This document shows positions 15,813 through 24,186 of a DNA stretch of 41,999 nucleotides, piece after piece. Position 1 is the first letter of the stretch. Every line of letters begins with the position of its first letter. The position numbers and the translations under genes are program-made. The notes beneath the pieces are model-generated. The model was not told the origin of the DNA, did not search any database, and was given only the letters and a program-made list of their open reading frames with translations. Source of the stretch: an uncultured Phocaeicola sp. (GTDB lineage: Bacteria > Bacteroidota > Bacteroidia > Bacteroidales > Bacteroidaceae); assembly GCA_948579315.1 (NCBI GenBank), contig CAPAOL010000027.1, positions 1 to 41,999 of the forward strand, read 5' to 3'.

Positions 15813-16955
15813 TCAGTATGAGTGTCCTCCTTCATCCATCTCTTTCCCGGTAATCTTATGCCGGTCGATACTATGCCAAGCGTAGAAAATATAAGCAATC
15901 ACGAACGGAACAAGAATGGAAACATAAGCCATTGTCTTCAGTGTAAATTCACTGGAGCAGCTATTGGCTAACGTCAATGAGCTTTGCAGGTCGGTGTATG
16001 ACGGATAATAGGCAGTGTTGTTATATCCCGCTACCAGTAGCAAAGACAAAACAGTCAGTACCGTACCGATTCCGGCAAACCAGATACCTTTATCAAAAGT
16101 ATTTTTAAGCAATGTCTTTCCGATACCGAAAAGAACCAGCACCACCCCAATCAGGAATAAAACCAGCACTACCGGCATTTCAATAAAGTTAGTGAAATAC
16201 TTGTATGGCTGCATATAAATCTCCTGCGTTTCCGGGTTAACGGCAAAGCCTTCGGACACTAATGTACGAATGACAAACGACAAAAAGAATACAAGAAACA
16301 AAACTGTGTTATTGCGTACTGCACGACGACATTTGTCGGTCAACGCTTTGTCATCAATATTATTAATGAAATAGAGTGCTCCCAATACACGTGCAAGGAA
16401 GAAGACTGCCAATCCGAGAATTACATTCCAGATATTCGTCAACGCATCCAATCCATGCCAGCCATTTCCCCAATGACTGATTACCGGCATAATAGTGTCT
16501 GTCATGTTCGCCTTATTAATATAGAAATCAGAACCGGTGAAGAAAGTAGCCACCGCCCCGCCAAGTAACACAGGACCCACTACCCCATTAATCACCAAGA
16601 AAGTCTGATATGTCTTCTTACCTAACAGATTGCCTGCCTTACTCTGAAACTCATAACTGACAGCCTGCAATACAAAACTGAAAAGTATAATCATCCAAAG
16701 CCAATAAGCACCACCGAAACTGGTACTGTAGAACAACGGGAAAGAAGCAAAGAAAGCTCCTCCAAACGTCACCAACGTAGTAAACGTAAACTCCCACTTA
16801 CGCCCGGTAGAATTCACCATCATCTTACGATGCTCTTCGGTTTTACCCAGACAGAACAACAATGAATTACCCCCCTGCACAAACAATAAGAACACAAGTA
16901 TGGCTCCCAGCAAGGAAACGACAAGCCACCAATATTGTTGCAAAAATATATACAT
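15813..16955 (-). CDS. cydB: Cytochrome bd quinol oxidase subunit II
   Basis: The 380-residue integral membrane subunit has about eight to nine predicted helices. Conserved family features include FVQGGNSLLF near residue 27 (usually G-D-G in other phyla), WEFTFTTLVTFGGAFFASFPLFYS (54-77), and WHGLDALTNIWNVILGLAVFFLARVLGALYF in the middle. It partners CydA in the microaerobic quinol oxidase that reduces oxygen to water without proton pumping; in Bacteroides this enzyme supports tolerance to, and benefit from, nanomolar oxygen. It lies downstream of cydA, separated by an AT-rich foldback of about 145 bp, which may set the cydA:cydB ratio. Confidence 0.95.
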   Translation of the reverse strand: MYIFLQQYWWLVVSLLGAILVFLLFVQGGNSLLFCLGKTEEHRKMMVNSTGRKWEFTFTTLVTFGGAFFASFPLFYSTSFGGAYWLWMIILFSFVLQAVSYEFQSKAGNLLGKKTYQTFLVINGVVGPVLLGGAVATFFTGSDFYINKANMTDTIMPVISHWGNGWHGLDALTNIWNVILGLAVFFLARVLGALYFINNIDDKALTDKCRRAVRNNTVLFLVFFLSFVIRTLVSEGFAVNPETQEIYMQPYKYFTNFIEMPVVLVLFLIGVVLVLFGIGKTLLKNTFDKGIWFAGIGTVLTVLSLLLVAGYNNTAYYPSYTDLQSSLTLANSCSSEFTLKTMAYVSILVPFVIAYIFYAWHSIDRHKITGKEMDEGGHSY

Positions 16956-16961
16956 AAATTT

Positions 16962-17105
16962 AAGTATTAAGTAATAAGTATTAGGTATTATGCTTCGCCT
17001 TTGAAGGTTCGTAATAAGTATTAGGCATCAAATATTAAGTATTAACAAAGCAGCAAAGCATCCCCGCAGCTACGCTTAACACTTAATACCTAATACTTAA
17101 TACTT
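16962..17105. repeat. AT-rich AAGTATTA foldback between cydA and cydB
   Basis: AGTATTA and GGTATTA heptamers run from 16962 to about 16993 and again near 17012-17043. TAATACC and TAATACT complements fill 17085-17105 and abut the cydA stop codon. Long stems are possible in the mRNA. The element is related to 14387-14533. Confidence 0.7.
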
Positions 17106-18651
17106 ATTTTTCCGGTCCCTTCTTGATGGCTTTCACCATAATTCCGGCACCGGCAATCAGCATCACTGTAAACAGGAGCAGGAAGATAAAGAACGTAGTT
17201 TGCACGGAGCTTACATCCAGTTTGGAAATAGCAGCCATTGTAGGCAACATATCGCGGATGGCCCACGGCTGACGACCACATTCGGCAACCACCCATCCGG
17301 CTTGTCCGGCGATGTATCCCAAGGGAATTGTCAGCAGAGCAATCCAGTGCATCCAGCGCATCCGGCTCAAATCCTTTTTATAGATGAAGAAAAGAACGGC
17401 GATAAAGAACAGGATGAAATATCCGCCCAAGATGACCATTACACGGAATGCATAGAAGTTGAGAGGAACATTCGGAACCAGTTGGTTCACGTCTTTGATA
17501 TATCCGTAGCCAAAATAGGGAATATTTTCTTGCAATACACGATAGGCAATCTTCGCATCTTCCTCGTGTCCGGCACTCTTTGCGGCACGATAGGCAGCCA
17601 GTGCACCGATAGCCGTTTTACCACGTTCTATCTTCTCGGCAGCAGAGAGAGCTGTCGATCCGTCTTTCAACTGATAACCACCTTCGATGATATTCGCAAT
17701 GCCCGGAACGTAGCCGTCCACATCACGCTCGGCAAGGAAAGAAAGCATACTCGGGATTTCAAAACGGAAGAGGAAAGGATCTTTCCCATCGTCGTAAGTC
17801 TTCTTTTCAGGGTTCAATACTCCTATTCCGACCAGACCGACATTCGTGCCGCCTTCATACAGACCTTCCACAGCAGCCAGTTTCATCGGTTGCGTTTGGG
17901 CAATCTGATAACCGGAACCGTCGCCCGTCCAAGCAGAGAGCAACGATGCCACCAATCCGAAGATGGCACCAATCTTGATGCTCGCCAGCGCAAACTCACG
18001 ATTGCGTTTCTTCAGCAAGTACCAACAACTGACACCTACTACAAAAATAGCACCCAACACCCAGCCAGACAATACCGTGTGGAAGAACTTATTGACTGCT
18101 ACAGGTGAAGTAGCCACCGCCCAAAAATCGACCATCTCATTACGGACAGTGTCAGGATTGAACTCCATGCCTACCGGATGCTGCATCCATGCGTTGGCAA
18201 CAAGAATCCACCAGGCAGAAATCGTAGCCCCCAATCCTGTCAGCCAAGTGGAAGCCAAGTGGAAACGTTTACTTACTTTTCCCCATCCGAAGAACATAAC
18301 CGCAATAAACGTAGCTTCCATAAAGAATGCCAGAATACCTTCAATAGCCAACGGGGCACCGAAAATATCTCCTACAAACCACGAATAATTACTCCAGTTC
18401 GTACCGAACTCGAATTCTAAAATCAAACCCGTTGCCACACCGATGGCAAAGTTGATACCGAAAAGTTTCATCCAAAACTGGGCAGTCTTTTTCCAAAATT
18501 CGTTGCCTGTTTTATAATACAGCGTCTCCATGATTCCCATCACCACTGCCAGTCCGAGTGTGAGGGGAACAAAAATCCAGTGGTACATGGCTGTCATCGC
18601 AAATTGGGCTCTCGACCAATCGATCAGTGAAGTGTCAATACTTTCAATCAT
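17104..18651 (-). CDS. cydA: Cytochrome bd quinol oxidase subunit I
   Basis: The 515-residue protein holds the haem and quinol sites. By position, His24 matches the E. coli haem b595 ligand (His19), His191 and Met405 match the b558 ligands (His186 and Met393), Glu104 and Glu112 match the proton-path residues (Glu99 and Glu107), and Lys257/Glu262 in the Q-loop match Lys252/Glu257. The signature GWVVAECGRQPW (452-463) is intact. The Q-loop region between about 245 and 400 has a Bacteroidetes-type insertion rich in charged residues. It follows the DUF4492 gene by 20 bp and precedes cydB, forming a three-gene operon. Confidence 0.97.
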   Translation of the reverse strand: MIESIDTSLIDWSRAQFAMTAMYHWIFVPLTLGLAVVMGIMETLYYKTGNEFWKKTAQFWMKLFGINFAIGVATGLILEFEFGTNWSNYSWFVGDIFGAPLAIEGILAFFMEATFIAVMFFGWGKVSKRFHLASTWLTGLGATISAWWILVANAWMQHPVGMEFNPDTVRNEMVDFWAVATSPVAVNKFFHTVLSGWVLGAIFVVGVSCWYLLKKRNREFALASIKIGAIFGLVASLLSAWTGDGSGYQIAQTQPMKLAAVEGLYEGGTNVGLVGIGVLNPEKKTYDDGKDPFLFRFEIPSMLSFLAERDVDGYVPGIANIIEGGYQLKDGSTALSAAEKIERGKTAIGALAAYRAAKSAGHEEDAKIAYRVLQENIPYFGYGYIKDVNQLVPNVPLNFYAFRVMVILGGYFILFFIAVLFFIYKKDLSRMRWMHWIALLTIPLGYIAGQAGWVVAECGRQPWAIRDMLPTMAAISKLDVSSVQTTFFIFLLLFTVMLIAGAGIMVKAIKKGPEK

Positions 18652-18671
18652 AATCCTATGTAGTTTAAGAG

Positions 18672-18908
18672 TTAAAAATCAATCGGTTTATCGGGAATAG
18701 CACGCTCTATCAGTTCATTTCCCACGTATGTACCTTTGTCGGCATCCGTCGGGTGGTCGCCAAGGAAATCCGGGAAAAAGAACATCTTGAGGATGAAGAA
18801 CATGACGAATAATTTCAGCAAAATAATAACCCATAGCGTACGCCCTAAGGTCATACTACGGAAGCCCTCCAAATAGAAGTTCCAGATCGTAAGCAGTGTA
18901 TTCTTCAT
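18672..18908 (-). CDS. DUF4492 small membrane protein upstream of cydAB
   Basis: The 78-residue protein has a short amphipathic N-terminus with WNFYLEGFRSMTLGRTLW, one membrane helix (about residues 25-46, rich in I, L and F), and a polar tail ending PDKPIDF. It matches DUF4492, which in Bacteroidetes is regularly found just before cydA. Its place as first gene of the operon and its single helix suggest a small accessory or assembly subunit of the bd oxidase, comparable in role to CydX, but this is inference from context. Its start codon lies about 30 bp downstream of a good promoter. Confidence 0.8.
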   Translation of the reverse strand: MKNTLLTIWNFYLEGFRSMTLGRTLWVIILLKLFVMFFILKMFFFPDFLGDHPTDADKGTYVGNELIERAIPDKPIDF

Positions 18909-18936
18909 TTGTTTACGTTAGAATTTGTAATGAGTA

Positions 18937-18966
18937 CAAATATACATTTTTTATAATTAAAACAAA
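18937..18966 (-). promoter_or_regulatory. Promoter of the DUF4492-cydA-cydB operon
   Basis: On the minus strand TTTG (18966-18963), 18 bp, then TATATTTG (18944-18937) matches the Bacteroides -33/-7 promoter. Transcription should start near 18930, leaving a leader of about 22 bases. Confidence 0.7.
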
Positions 18967-19072
18967 CAAGTAGTCAAAAAAGTTGTAAGATTTGTCGTGT
19001 TTTTCTTCAAAAACCTGCCTATCGACAGAAAAAAATCATTTAACGGCGAAATAACCTCATCCGTCTATCGTT

Positions 19073-19104
19073 TTTGTGGCATATATAATATGTACGTACT
19101 TTCG
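19073..19104 (+). promoter_or_regulatory. Promoter of the efflux operon
   Basis: TTTG (19073-19076), 20 bp, then TACTTTCG (19097-19104), one base from TAnnTTTG. It lies 22 bp upstream of the TolC-like start codon. Confidence 0.55.
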
Positions 19105-19126
19105 CTGGCAGTAAATCAATAGAAGT

Positions 19127-20569
19127 ATGAATATGATAAATGTAAGAAGATTGACAGTGATGACATTTCTTGGAGCAGGTATGCTGCCCGGCATATCTGC
19201 CCAAGGTTCTCTGCTACAAGCCGATACACTGAAAGCTGATATGCTGAAAGTCGCTACACTGCAAGCCGGTACGCTGCAAGAAATGAAGATTCCTACCCAA
19301 TGGGATTTGCAGTCATGCATCGACTATGCAAAGGAGCAGAACATTACCATTCGCAAGAACCGGATCACTGCGGCGGGCACGCAGATTGATGTGAAGACAG
19401 CTAAAGCTGCCTTGTTCCCCAGTCTTTCGTTTTCTACCGGCCATCAGGTGGTGAATCGTCCGTATCAGGAGACAAGTAGCCGGGTGAGCGGTAGTGAGAT
19501 TATCAGTAGCAACAGCAAAACGAGCTACAACGGTAATTATGGACTGAATGCTTCGTGGACTCTATATAATGGTAATAAGCGGTTGAAAACTATCCAACAG
19601 GAAAAGTTGAACAATCAGATCGCCGAGCTGGATGTGGCGACTTCCGAAAATAATATTCAGGAGTCTATCGCCCAAGCGTATATCCAGATTCTTTATGCAG
19701 CCGAATCTGTGAGAGTAAACGAAAACACCCTGCAAGTCTCCATTGCGCAGCGCGACCGCGGACAGGAACTTCTGAATGCCGGAAGTATTGCCAAAAGCGA
19801 CCTCGCGCAACTGGAAGCACAGGTGAGCACCGACCGTTACCAACTTGTCACCGCGCAAGCCACGCTTGAAGATTACAAATTGCAACTGAAACAACTGCTC
19901 GAACTGGATGGGGAGAATGAAATGAACATCTTCCTCCCTGCCCTGTCCGACGAAAATGTACTGGCTCCGCTGCCTGCCAAAAGAGATGTGTACATCAGCG
20001 CTTTGGGACTTCGTCCGGAAATAGAAGTGAGCAAACTGAATGTAGAGGCTTCCGAACTGGGTATCAATATCGCCAAATCAAGTTATTTCCCTACCATCAG
20101 CCTTAGCGCAGGAATTGGAACAAACCATACCAGCGGCAGCGACTTCACCTTCGGAGAACAAGTGAAGAACGGATGGAACAACTCTATCGGACTGTCTGTC
20201 AGTGTGCCTATCTTCAATAACCGTCAAACGAAAAGTGCCGTACAAAAAGCTAAATTGCAGTACGAAACGAGCATGCTTTCCTTGCTGGACGAACAAAAGG
20301 CACTGTACAAAACCATTGAGAGCCTTTGGCTGGATGCCAACAGTGCGCAACAGCGTTATGCCGCCGCTAACGAAAAGCTGAAAAGTACAAAAATCAGCTA
20401 TGAGTTGACGAGCGAACAGTTTAATTTGGGAATGAAGAATACCGTAGAACTCCTTACTGAAAAGAATAATCTGCTCCAAGCACAGCAGGAACAGCTTCAG
20501 GCTAAATATATGGCTATACTGAACACGCAGTTGCTGAAATTCTATCAGGGAGATCAATTAGCTTTATAA
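19127..20569 (+). CDS. TolC-family outer-membrane efflux channel
   Basis: The 480-residue protein has a signal peptide (about 1-25, cleavage after ISA) and two outer-membrane-efflux repeats, each with a long coiled-coil pair; for example EQEKL-to-AQAYIQILYAAE (about 160-195) and the second half from about 300, with LSAGIG and FNNRQTKSAVQKAKL. Residues 27-51, just after the signal, form five five-residue units (ADTLK, ADMLK, VATLQ, AGTLQ and a weaker first one), encoded by 15-bp repeats at 19205-19279; this is unusual for the family. It is the first gene of an export operon with a membrane-fusion protein and MacB-type ABC components, and would form the outer-membrane exit duct. Confidence 0.92.
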   Translation: MNMINVRRLTVMTFLGAGMLPGISAQGSLLQADTLKADMLKVATLQAGTLQEMKIPTQWDLQSCIDYAKEQNITIRKNRITAAGTQIDVKTAKAALFPSLSFSTGHQVVNRPYQETSSRVSGSEIISSNSKTSYNGNYGLNASWTLYNGNKRLKTIQQEKLNNQIAELDVATSENNIQESIAQAYIQILYAAESVRVNENTLQVSIAQRDRGQELLNAGSIAKSDLAQLEAQVSTDRYQLVTAQATLEDYKLQLKQLLELDGENEMNIFLPALSDENVLAPLPAKRDVYISALGLRPEIEVSKLNVEASELGINIAKSSYFPTISLSAGIGTNHTSGSDFTFGEQVKNGWNNSIGLSVSVPIFNNRQTKSAVQKAKLQYETSMLSLLDEQKALYKTIESLWLDANSAQQRYAAANEKLKSTKISYELTSEQFNLGMKNTVELLTEKNNLLQAQQEQLQAKYMAILNTQLLKFYQGDQLAL

Positions 20570-20611
20570 AGAGTATACAATCAGCATTATAAATAAAAGC
20601 ATAATAAACGA

Positions 20612-21832
20612 ATGAAAACGAAAAAGATTATTCTAATCGCCGTGGCAGTCGTTGTGGTGGCAGGAGCAGGAATGTGGTTCTTTGCCGGTTCACCCGCCAA
20701 ACACAAGGTGACGTACGCCACCGCTACTGTCAGTAAAGGCGATATTTCAAATTCGGTGACTGCTACCGGAACGATCGAACCGGTAACGGAAGTAGAAGTT
20801 GGTACACAGGTGTCCGGTATCATCGACAAAATTTACGTAGACTACAACTCGGAAGTAACCAAAGGACAGTTGATTGCTGAGATGGACCGCGTCACATTGC
20901 AAAGCGAACTGGCATCACAGCGGGCAACTTACGACGGCGCGAAAGCTGAATATGAATATCAAAAAAAGAATTACGAACGCAACAAAGGCTTGCACGAAAA
21001 GTCGCTGATTAGTGATACGGACTTCGAGCAGGCTCTCTACAATTATCAGAAAGCGAAAAGCAGCTATGACAGCAGCAAGGCATCGCTTGCGAAAGCAGAA
21101 CGCAACCTGTCTTACGCTACCATTACTTCACCGATTGACGGAGTAGTCATCAGCCGTGATGTAGAAGCGGGACAAACCGTTGCTTCCGGATTCGAGACCC
21201 CGACATTGTTCACCATTGCTGCCGACCTGACACAGATGCAAGTAGTGGCCGATGTAGATGAAGCTGATATAGGCGGTATCATAGAAGGTCAGCGTGCCAG
21301 CTTCACGGTAGATGCTTATCCGAATGATGTATTCGAAGGAACCGTTACCCAGATTCGTTTGGGCGACGCAAGCAGTACGAGCAGCACGAACAGCACTTCA
21401 ACAGTAGTCACTTACGAAGTAGTCATCTCCGCCCCCAACCCCGACTTGAAACTGAAACCCCGCCTGACAGCTAATGTCACGATCTATATCCTTGACAAGA
21501 AAAACGTGTTGTCCGTTCCGAACAAAGCCTTACGATTCACACCGGAAGCACCGCTGATCGGTAAAAATGACATCGTGAAAGATTGCGAAGGCAAACATAA
21601 ACTTTGGACACGCGAAGGAACTACATTCACCGCCCATCCGGTAGAAGTGGGAATCAGCAACGGTATATCCACCGAAATTATCAGTGGCATTGCCGAAGGG
21701 ACAAAGGTGGTGACCGAAGCTACCGTAGGTGTTATGCCCGGTGAGAGCATGGGACCTGAAGGAAAGATGGAAAACGGCGGAGAAAGAAGCCCGTTCATGC
21801 CAGGCCCTCCGGGAAGTAAGAAGAGAAAATAA
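20612..21832 (+). CDS. Periplasmic adaptor (membrane-fusion protein), MacA-like
   Basis: The 406-residue protein has an N-terminal membrane anchor (about 5-25, no lipobox), a split biotinyl/lipoyl domain (VGTQVSGIIDKIYVDYNS at 63-80 and SPIDGVVISRDVEAGQTV near 170-190), and between them an alpha-hairpin of about 70 residues that contacts TolC. Beta-barrel and membrane-proximal domains follow. A serine/threonine-rich run (STSSTNSTST) interrupts the barrel near 252, and the C-terminus is a glycine/proline-rich tail ending in KKRK. It couples the ABC transporter in the inner membrane to the TolC-like channel, 42 bp after that gene. Confidence 0.93.
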   Translation: MKTKKIILIAVAVVVVAGAGMWFFAGSPAKHKVTYATATVSKGDISNSVTATGTIEPVTEVEVGTQVSGIIDKIYVDYNSEVTKGQLIAEMDRVTLQSELASQRATYDGAKAEYEYQKKNYERNKGLHEKSLISDTDFEQALYNYQKAKSSYDSSKASLAKAERNLSYATITSPIDGVVISRDVEAGQTVASGFETPTLFTIAADLTQMQVVADVDEADIGGIIEGQRASFTVDAYPNDVFEGTVTQIRLGDASSTSSTNSTSTVVTYEVVISAPNPDLKLKPRLTANVTIYILDKKNVLSVPNKALRFTPEAPLIGKNDIVKDCEGKHKLWTREGTTFTAHPVEVGISNGISTEIISGIAEGTKVVTEATVGVMPGESMGPEGKMENGGERSPFMPGPPGSKKRK

Positions 21833-21880
21833 TTATTCGATGTGCCAATAACGAATGGGCGCATCAGCACATTATTGACA

Positions 21881-22624
21881 ATGAAAAAAGTAATTGAAAT
21901 ACAAAATATCAAACGTAACTTTCAGGTAGGCGACGAAACCGTTCACGCATTGCGAGGCGTTTCGTTCAATATCAATGAAGGGGAGTTTGTTACCATCATG
22001 GGTACTTCCGGTTCGGGGAAGTCTACGCTGCTCAATATATTAGGCTGCCTGGACACCCCGACCAGCGGAGAGTATCTGCTCGACGATATTCCCGTACGTA
22101 CGATGAGCAAACCTCAACGTGCGGTACTAAGAAACCGGAAGATCGGGTTCGTGTTCCAAAGCTACAACCTGTTGCCCAAAACAACGGCAGTGGAAAATGT
22201 GGAACTACCGCTGATGTATAACTCCGCCGTCAGTGCTTCCGAACGTCGCCGACGTGCCATCGAATCCTTACAGGCTGTAGGATTGGGCGACCGCCTGGAA
22301 CATAAATCCAACCAGATGTCCGGCGGGCAGATGCAACGGGTGGCCATCGCACGTGCCTTGGTCAACAATCCGGCAGTGATTCTTGCCGACGAAGCGACCG
22401 GAAACCTTGATACCCGTACCTCCTTCGAGATACTTGTATTGTTTCAGAAACTTCATGCAGAGGGACGTACGATTATCTTTGTGACACATAATCCCGAACT
22501 TGCGCTATATAGCAGCCGGAATATCCGTCTGCGCGACGGTCAGGTGATAGAAGATACGACCAATCCCAGCATCCTGTCTGCCGCCGAAGCGCTGGCTGCA
22601 TTGCCGAAGAATGACGAGGATTAA
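21881..22624 (+). CDS. MacB/LolD-type ABC transporter ATP-binding protein
   Basis: I chose the ATG at 21881 (MKKVIEIQNIKRNF), the usual family start; the frame extends to 21842 without support. The 247-residue ATPase has Walker A GTSGSGKST (41-49), Q-loop Gln93, signature MSGGQMQR (146-153), Walker B VILADE (166-171), D-loop GNLD and switch His203. It belongs to the MacB/LolD/FtsE subfamily, which drives mechanotransmission to FtsX-type permeases and does not move substrate through a channel in the membrane. The permease gene follows, but a 245-bp foldback element sits between them. Confidence 0.95.
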   Translation: MKKVIEIQNIKRNFQVGDETVHALRGVSFNINEGEFVTIMGTSGSGKSTLLNILGCLDTPTSGEYLLDDIPVRTMSKPQRAVLRNRKIGFVFQSYNLLPKTTAVENVELPLMYNSAVSASERRRRAIESLQAVGLGDRLEHKSNQMSGGQMQRVAIARALVNNPAVILADEATGNLDTRTSFEILVLFQKLHAEGRTIIFVTHNPELALYSSRNIRLRDGQVIEDTTNPSILSAAEALAALPKNDED

Positions 22625-22626
22625 TG

Positions 22627-22871
22627 AATGTAAGTTCGATATGACTTCGTCCGCATGGCTTCCTCTCCTTCGGGAAGGAGAGGTGTCCGAAGGACGGAGT
22701 GGTAGGATAAACGAAGTCATCCCTATCTTACTGTAGATGATAGACTTATGTATTTACCTACCACCTCCCCCTACGGGGACTCACCCCCTCCGACTCCCCC
22801 GTTATCGGGGGAGAGCAACCTTCTTGAAGGAGGAGAATCGAAAAGTACAGGCTTATATCCAACTGACGTTA
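22627..22871. repeat. Foldback element family 1, copy B (full length)
   Basis: It starts with AATGTAAGTTCGATAT three bases after the ATPase stop and ends with CAACTGACGTTA. Inside are the hairpin CTCTCCTTCGGGAAGGAGAG, then TGTCCGAAGGACGG, then GTGGTAGG and its complement CCTACCACCTCCCC about 60 bp on, then CCCCCGTTATCGGGGG. Nested pairing of these arms can fold the whole element. It lies inside an efflux operon, so it is probably transcribed. Confidence 0.9.
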
Positions 22872-22927
22872 ACTAATGTGACAAGGAGTAACCAGAACTC
22901 CATTAATAACTCCATAACTTTATAAAC

Positions 22928-24148
22928 ATGAATGGAACTAATTTATTAAAGATAGCTCTCCGGGCATTGGCGAACAATAAGTTGCGTGCTTTTCTCACCA
23001 TGCTCGGTATCATTATCGGTGTTGCTTCCGTCATCACAATGCTGGCTATCGGACAAGGTTCGAAGAAAAGCATCCAGCAGCAGATTTCCGAGATGGGATC
23101 GAACATGATCATGATTCATCCGGGAGCCGATATGCGTGGAGGTGTCCGTCAGGACCCGTCTGCGATGCAGACCTTGAAACTAGCCGACTACGAAGCTTTG
23201 CGCGATGAGACCAGTTTCCTGTCTGCCATCAGTCCCAATGTCTCGTCGTCGGGGCAGCTCATAGCCGGTAACAACAACTATCCGGCTTCGGTGAACGGTG
23301 TCGGAACAGAATATCTCAATATTCGCCAGCTGACTGTTGAGAACGGAGATATGTTTACAGAAGCCGACATACAAAGCTCGGCAAAAGTCTGCGTGATCGG
23401 AAAGACCATAGTAGACAATCTGTTTCCGGACGGAAGCGATCCGGTGGGTAAGATTATCCGTTTCAACAAAATACCTTTCCGTGTGGTAGGAGTGCTCAAA
23501 GCCAAAGGATACAACTCCATGGGACAAGACCAGGATGCCGTAGTGCTTGCACCATACACCACCGTAATGAAACGCCTGCTTGCCGTTACGTACTTGCAGG
23601 GAGTGTTTGCCTCTGCCCTCACCGAGGATATGACGGACTATGCAACTGACGAAATCAGTACAATTCTCCGCCGCAACCATAAACTGAAGGCTTCGGACAA
23701 CGACGATTTCACCATCCGCACACAACAAGAACTGAGCACGATGCTCAACTCGACCACCGACCTGATGACCACACTGCTTGCTTGCATCGCAGGCATCTCG
23801 CTCGTAGTAGGTGGTATCGGGATTATGAACATCATGTATGTATCCGTTACGGAACGTACCCGTGAAATCGGTCTGCGTATGTCTGTCGGTGCACGCGGGG
23901 TCGACATTCTTAGTCAATTCCTCATCGAAGCCATCATGATCAGTATCACGGGAGGTATCATCGGAGTGATGATCGGCTGCGGAGCCAGCTGGATTGTCAA
24001 GAGCGTAGCCCATTGGCCTATCTACATCCAGCCGTGGAGTGTATTCCTCTCCTTCGCAGTATGTACCGTCACTGGAGTCTTCTTCGGATGGTATCCGGCT
24101 AAGAAAGCAGCAGATTTAGATCCGATAGAAGCCATCCGGTACGAATAA
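22928..24148 (+). CDS. MacB-type ABC transporter permease (FtsX family)
   Basis: The 406-residue protein has the MacB topology: first helix at about 20-43 (AFLTMLGIIIGVASVITML), a large periplasmic MacB-core domain (about 45-275), then three helices in the C-terminal FtsX domain with the coupling segment SVTERTREIGLRMSVGAR (about 305-322) and C-terminal GWYPAKKAADLDPIEAIRYE. Unlike E. coli MacB, the ATPase is a separate protein, as usual in Bacteroidetes. With the adaptor and TolC-like protein it forms a tripartite exporter, perhaps for a peptide, lipid or macrolide-like compound. Confidence 0.93.
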   Translation: MNGTNLLKIALRALANNKLRAFLTMLGIIIGVASVITMLAIGQGSKKSIQQQISEMGSNMIMIHPGADMRGGVRQDPSAMQTLKLADYEALRDETSFLSAISPNVSSSGQLIAGNNNYPASVNGVGTEYLNIRQLTVENGDMFTEADIQSSAKVCVIGKTIVDNLFPDGSDPVGKIIRFNKIPFRVVGVLKAKGYNSMGQDQDAVVLAPYTTVMKRLLAVTYLQGVFASALTEDMTDYATDEISTILRRNHKLKASDNDDFTIRTQQELSTMLNSTTDLMTTLLACIAGISLVVGGIGIMNIMYVSVTERTREIGLRMSVGARGVDILSQFLIEAIMISITGGIIGVMIGCGASWIVKSVAHWPIYIQPWSVFLSFAVCTVTGVFFGWYPAKKAADLDPIEAIRYE

Positions 24149-24186
24149 TACGGATAATTTCCAATAAAAGAATTATCTTTGTCTTT

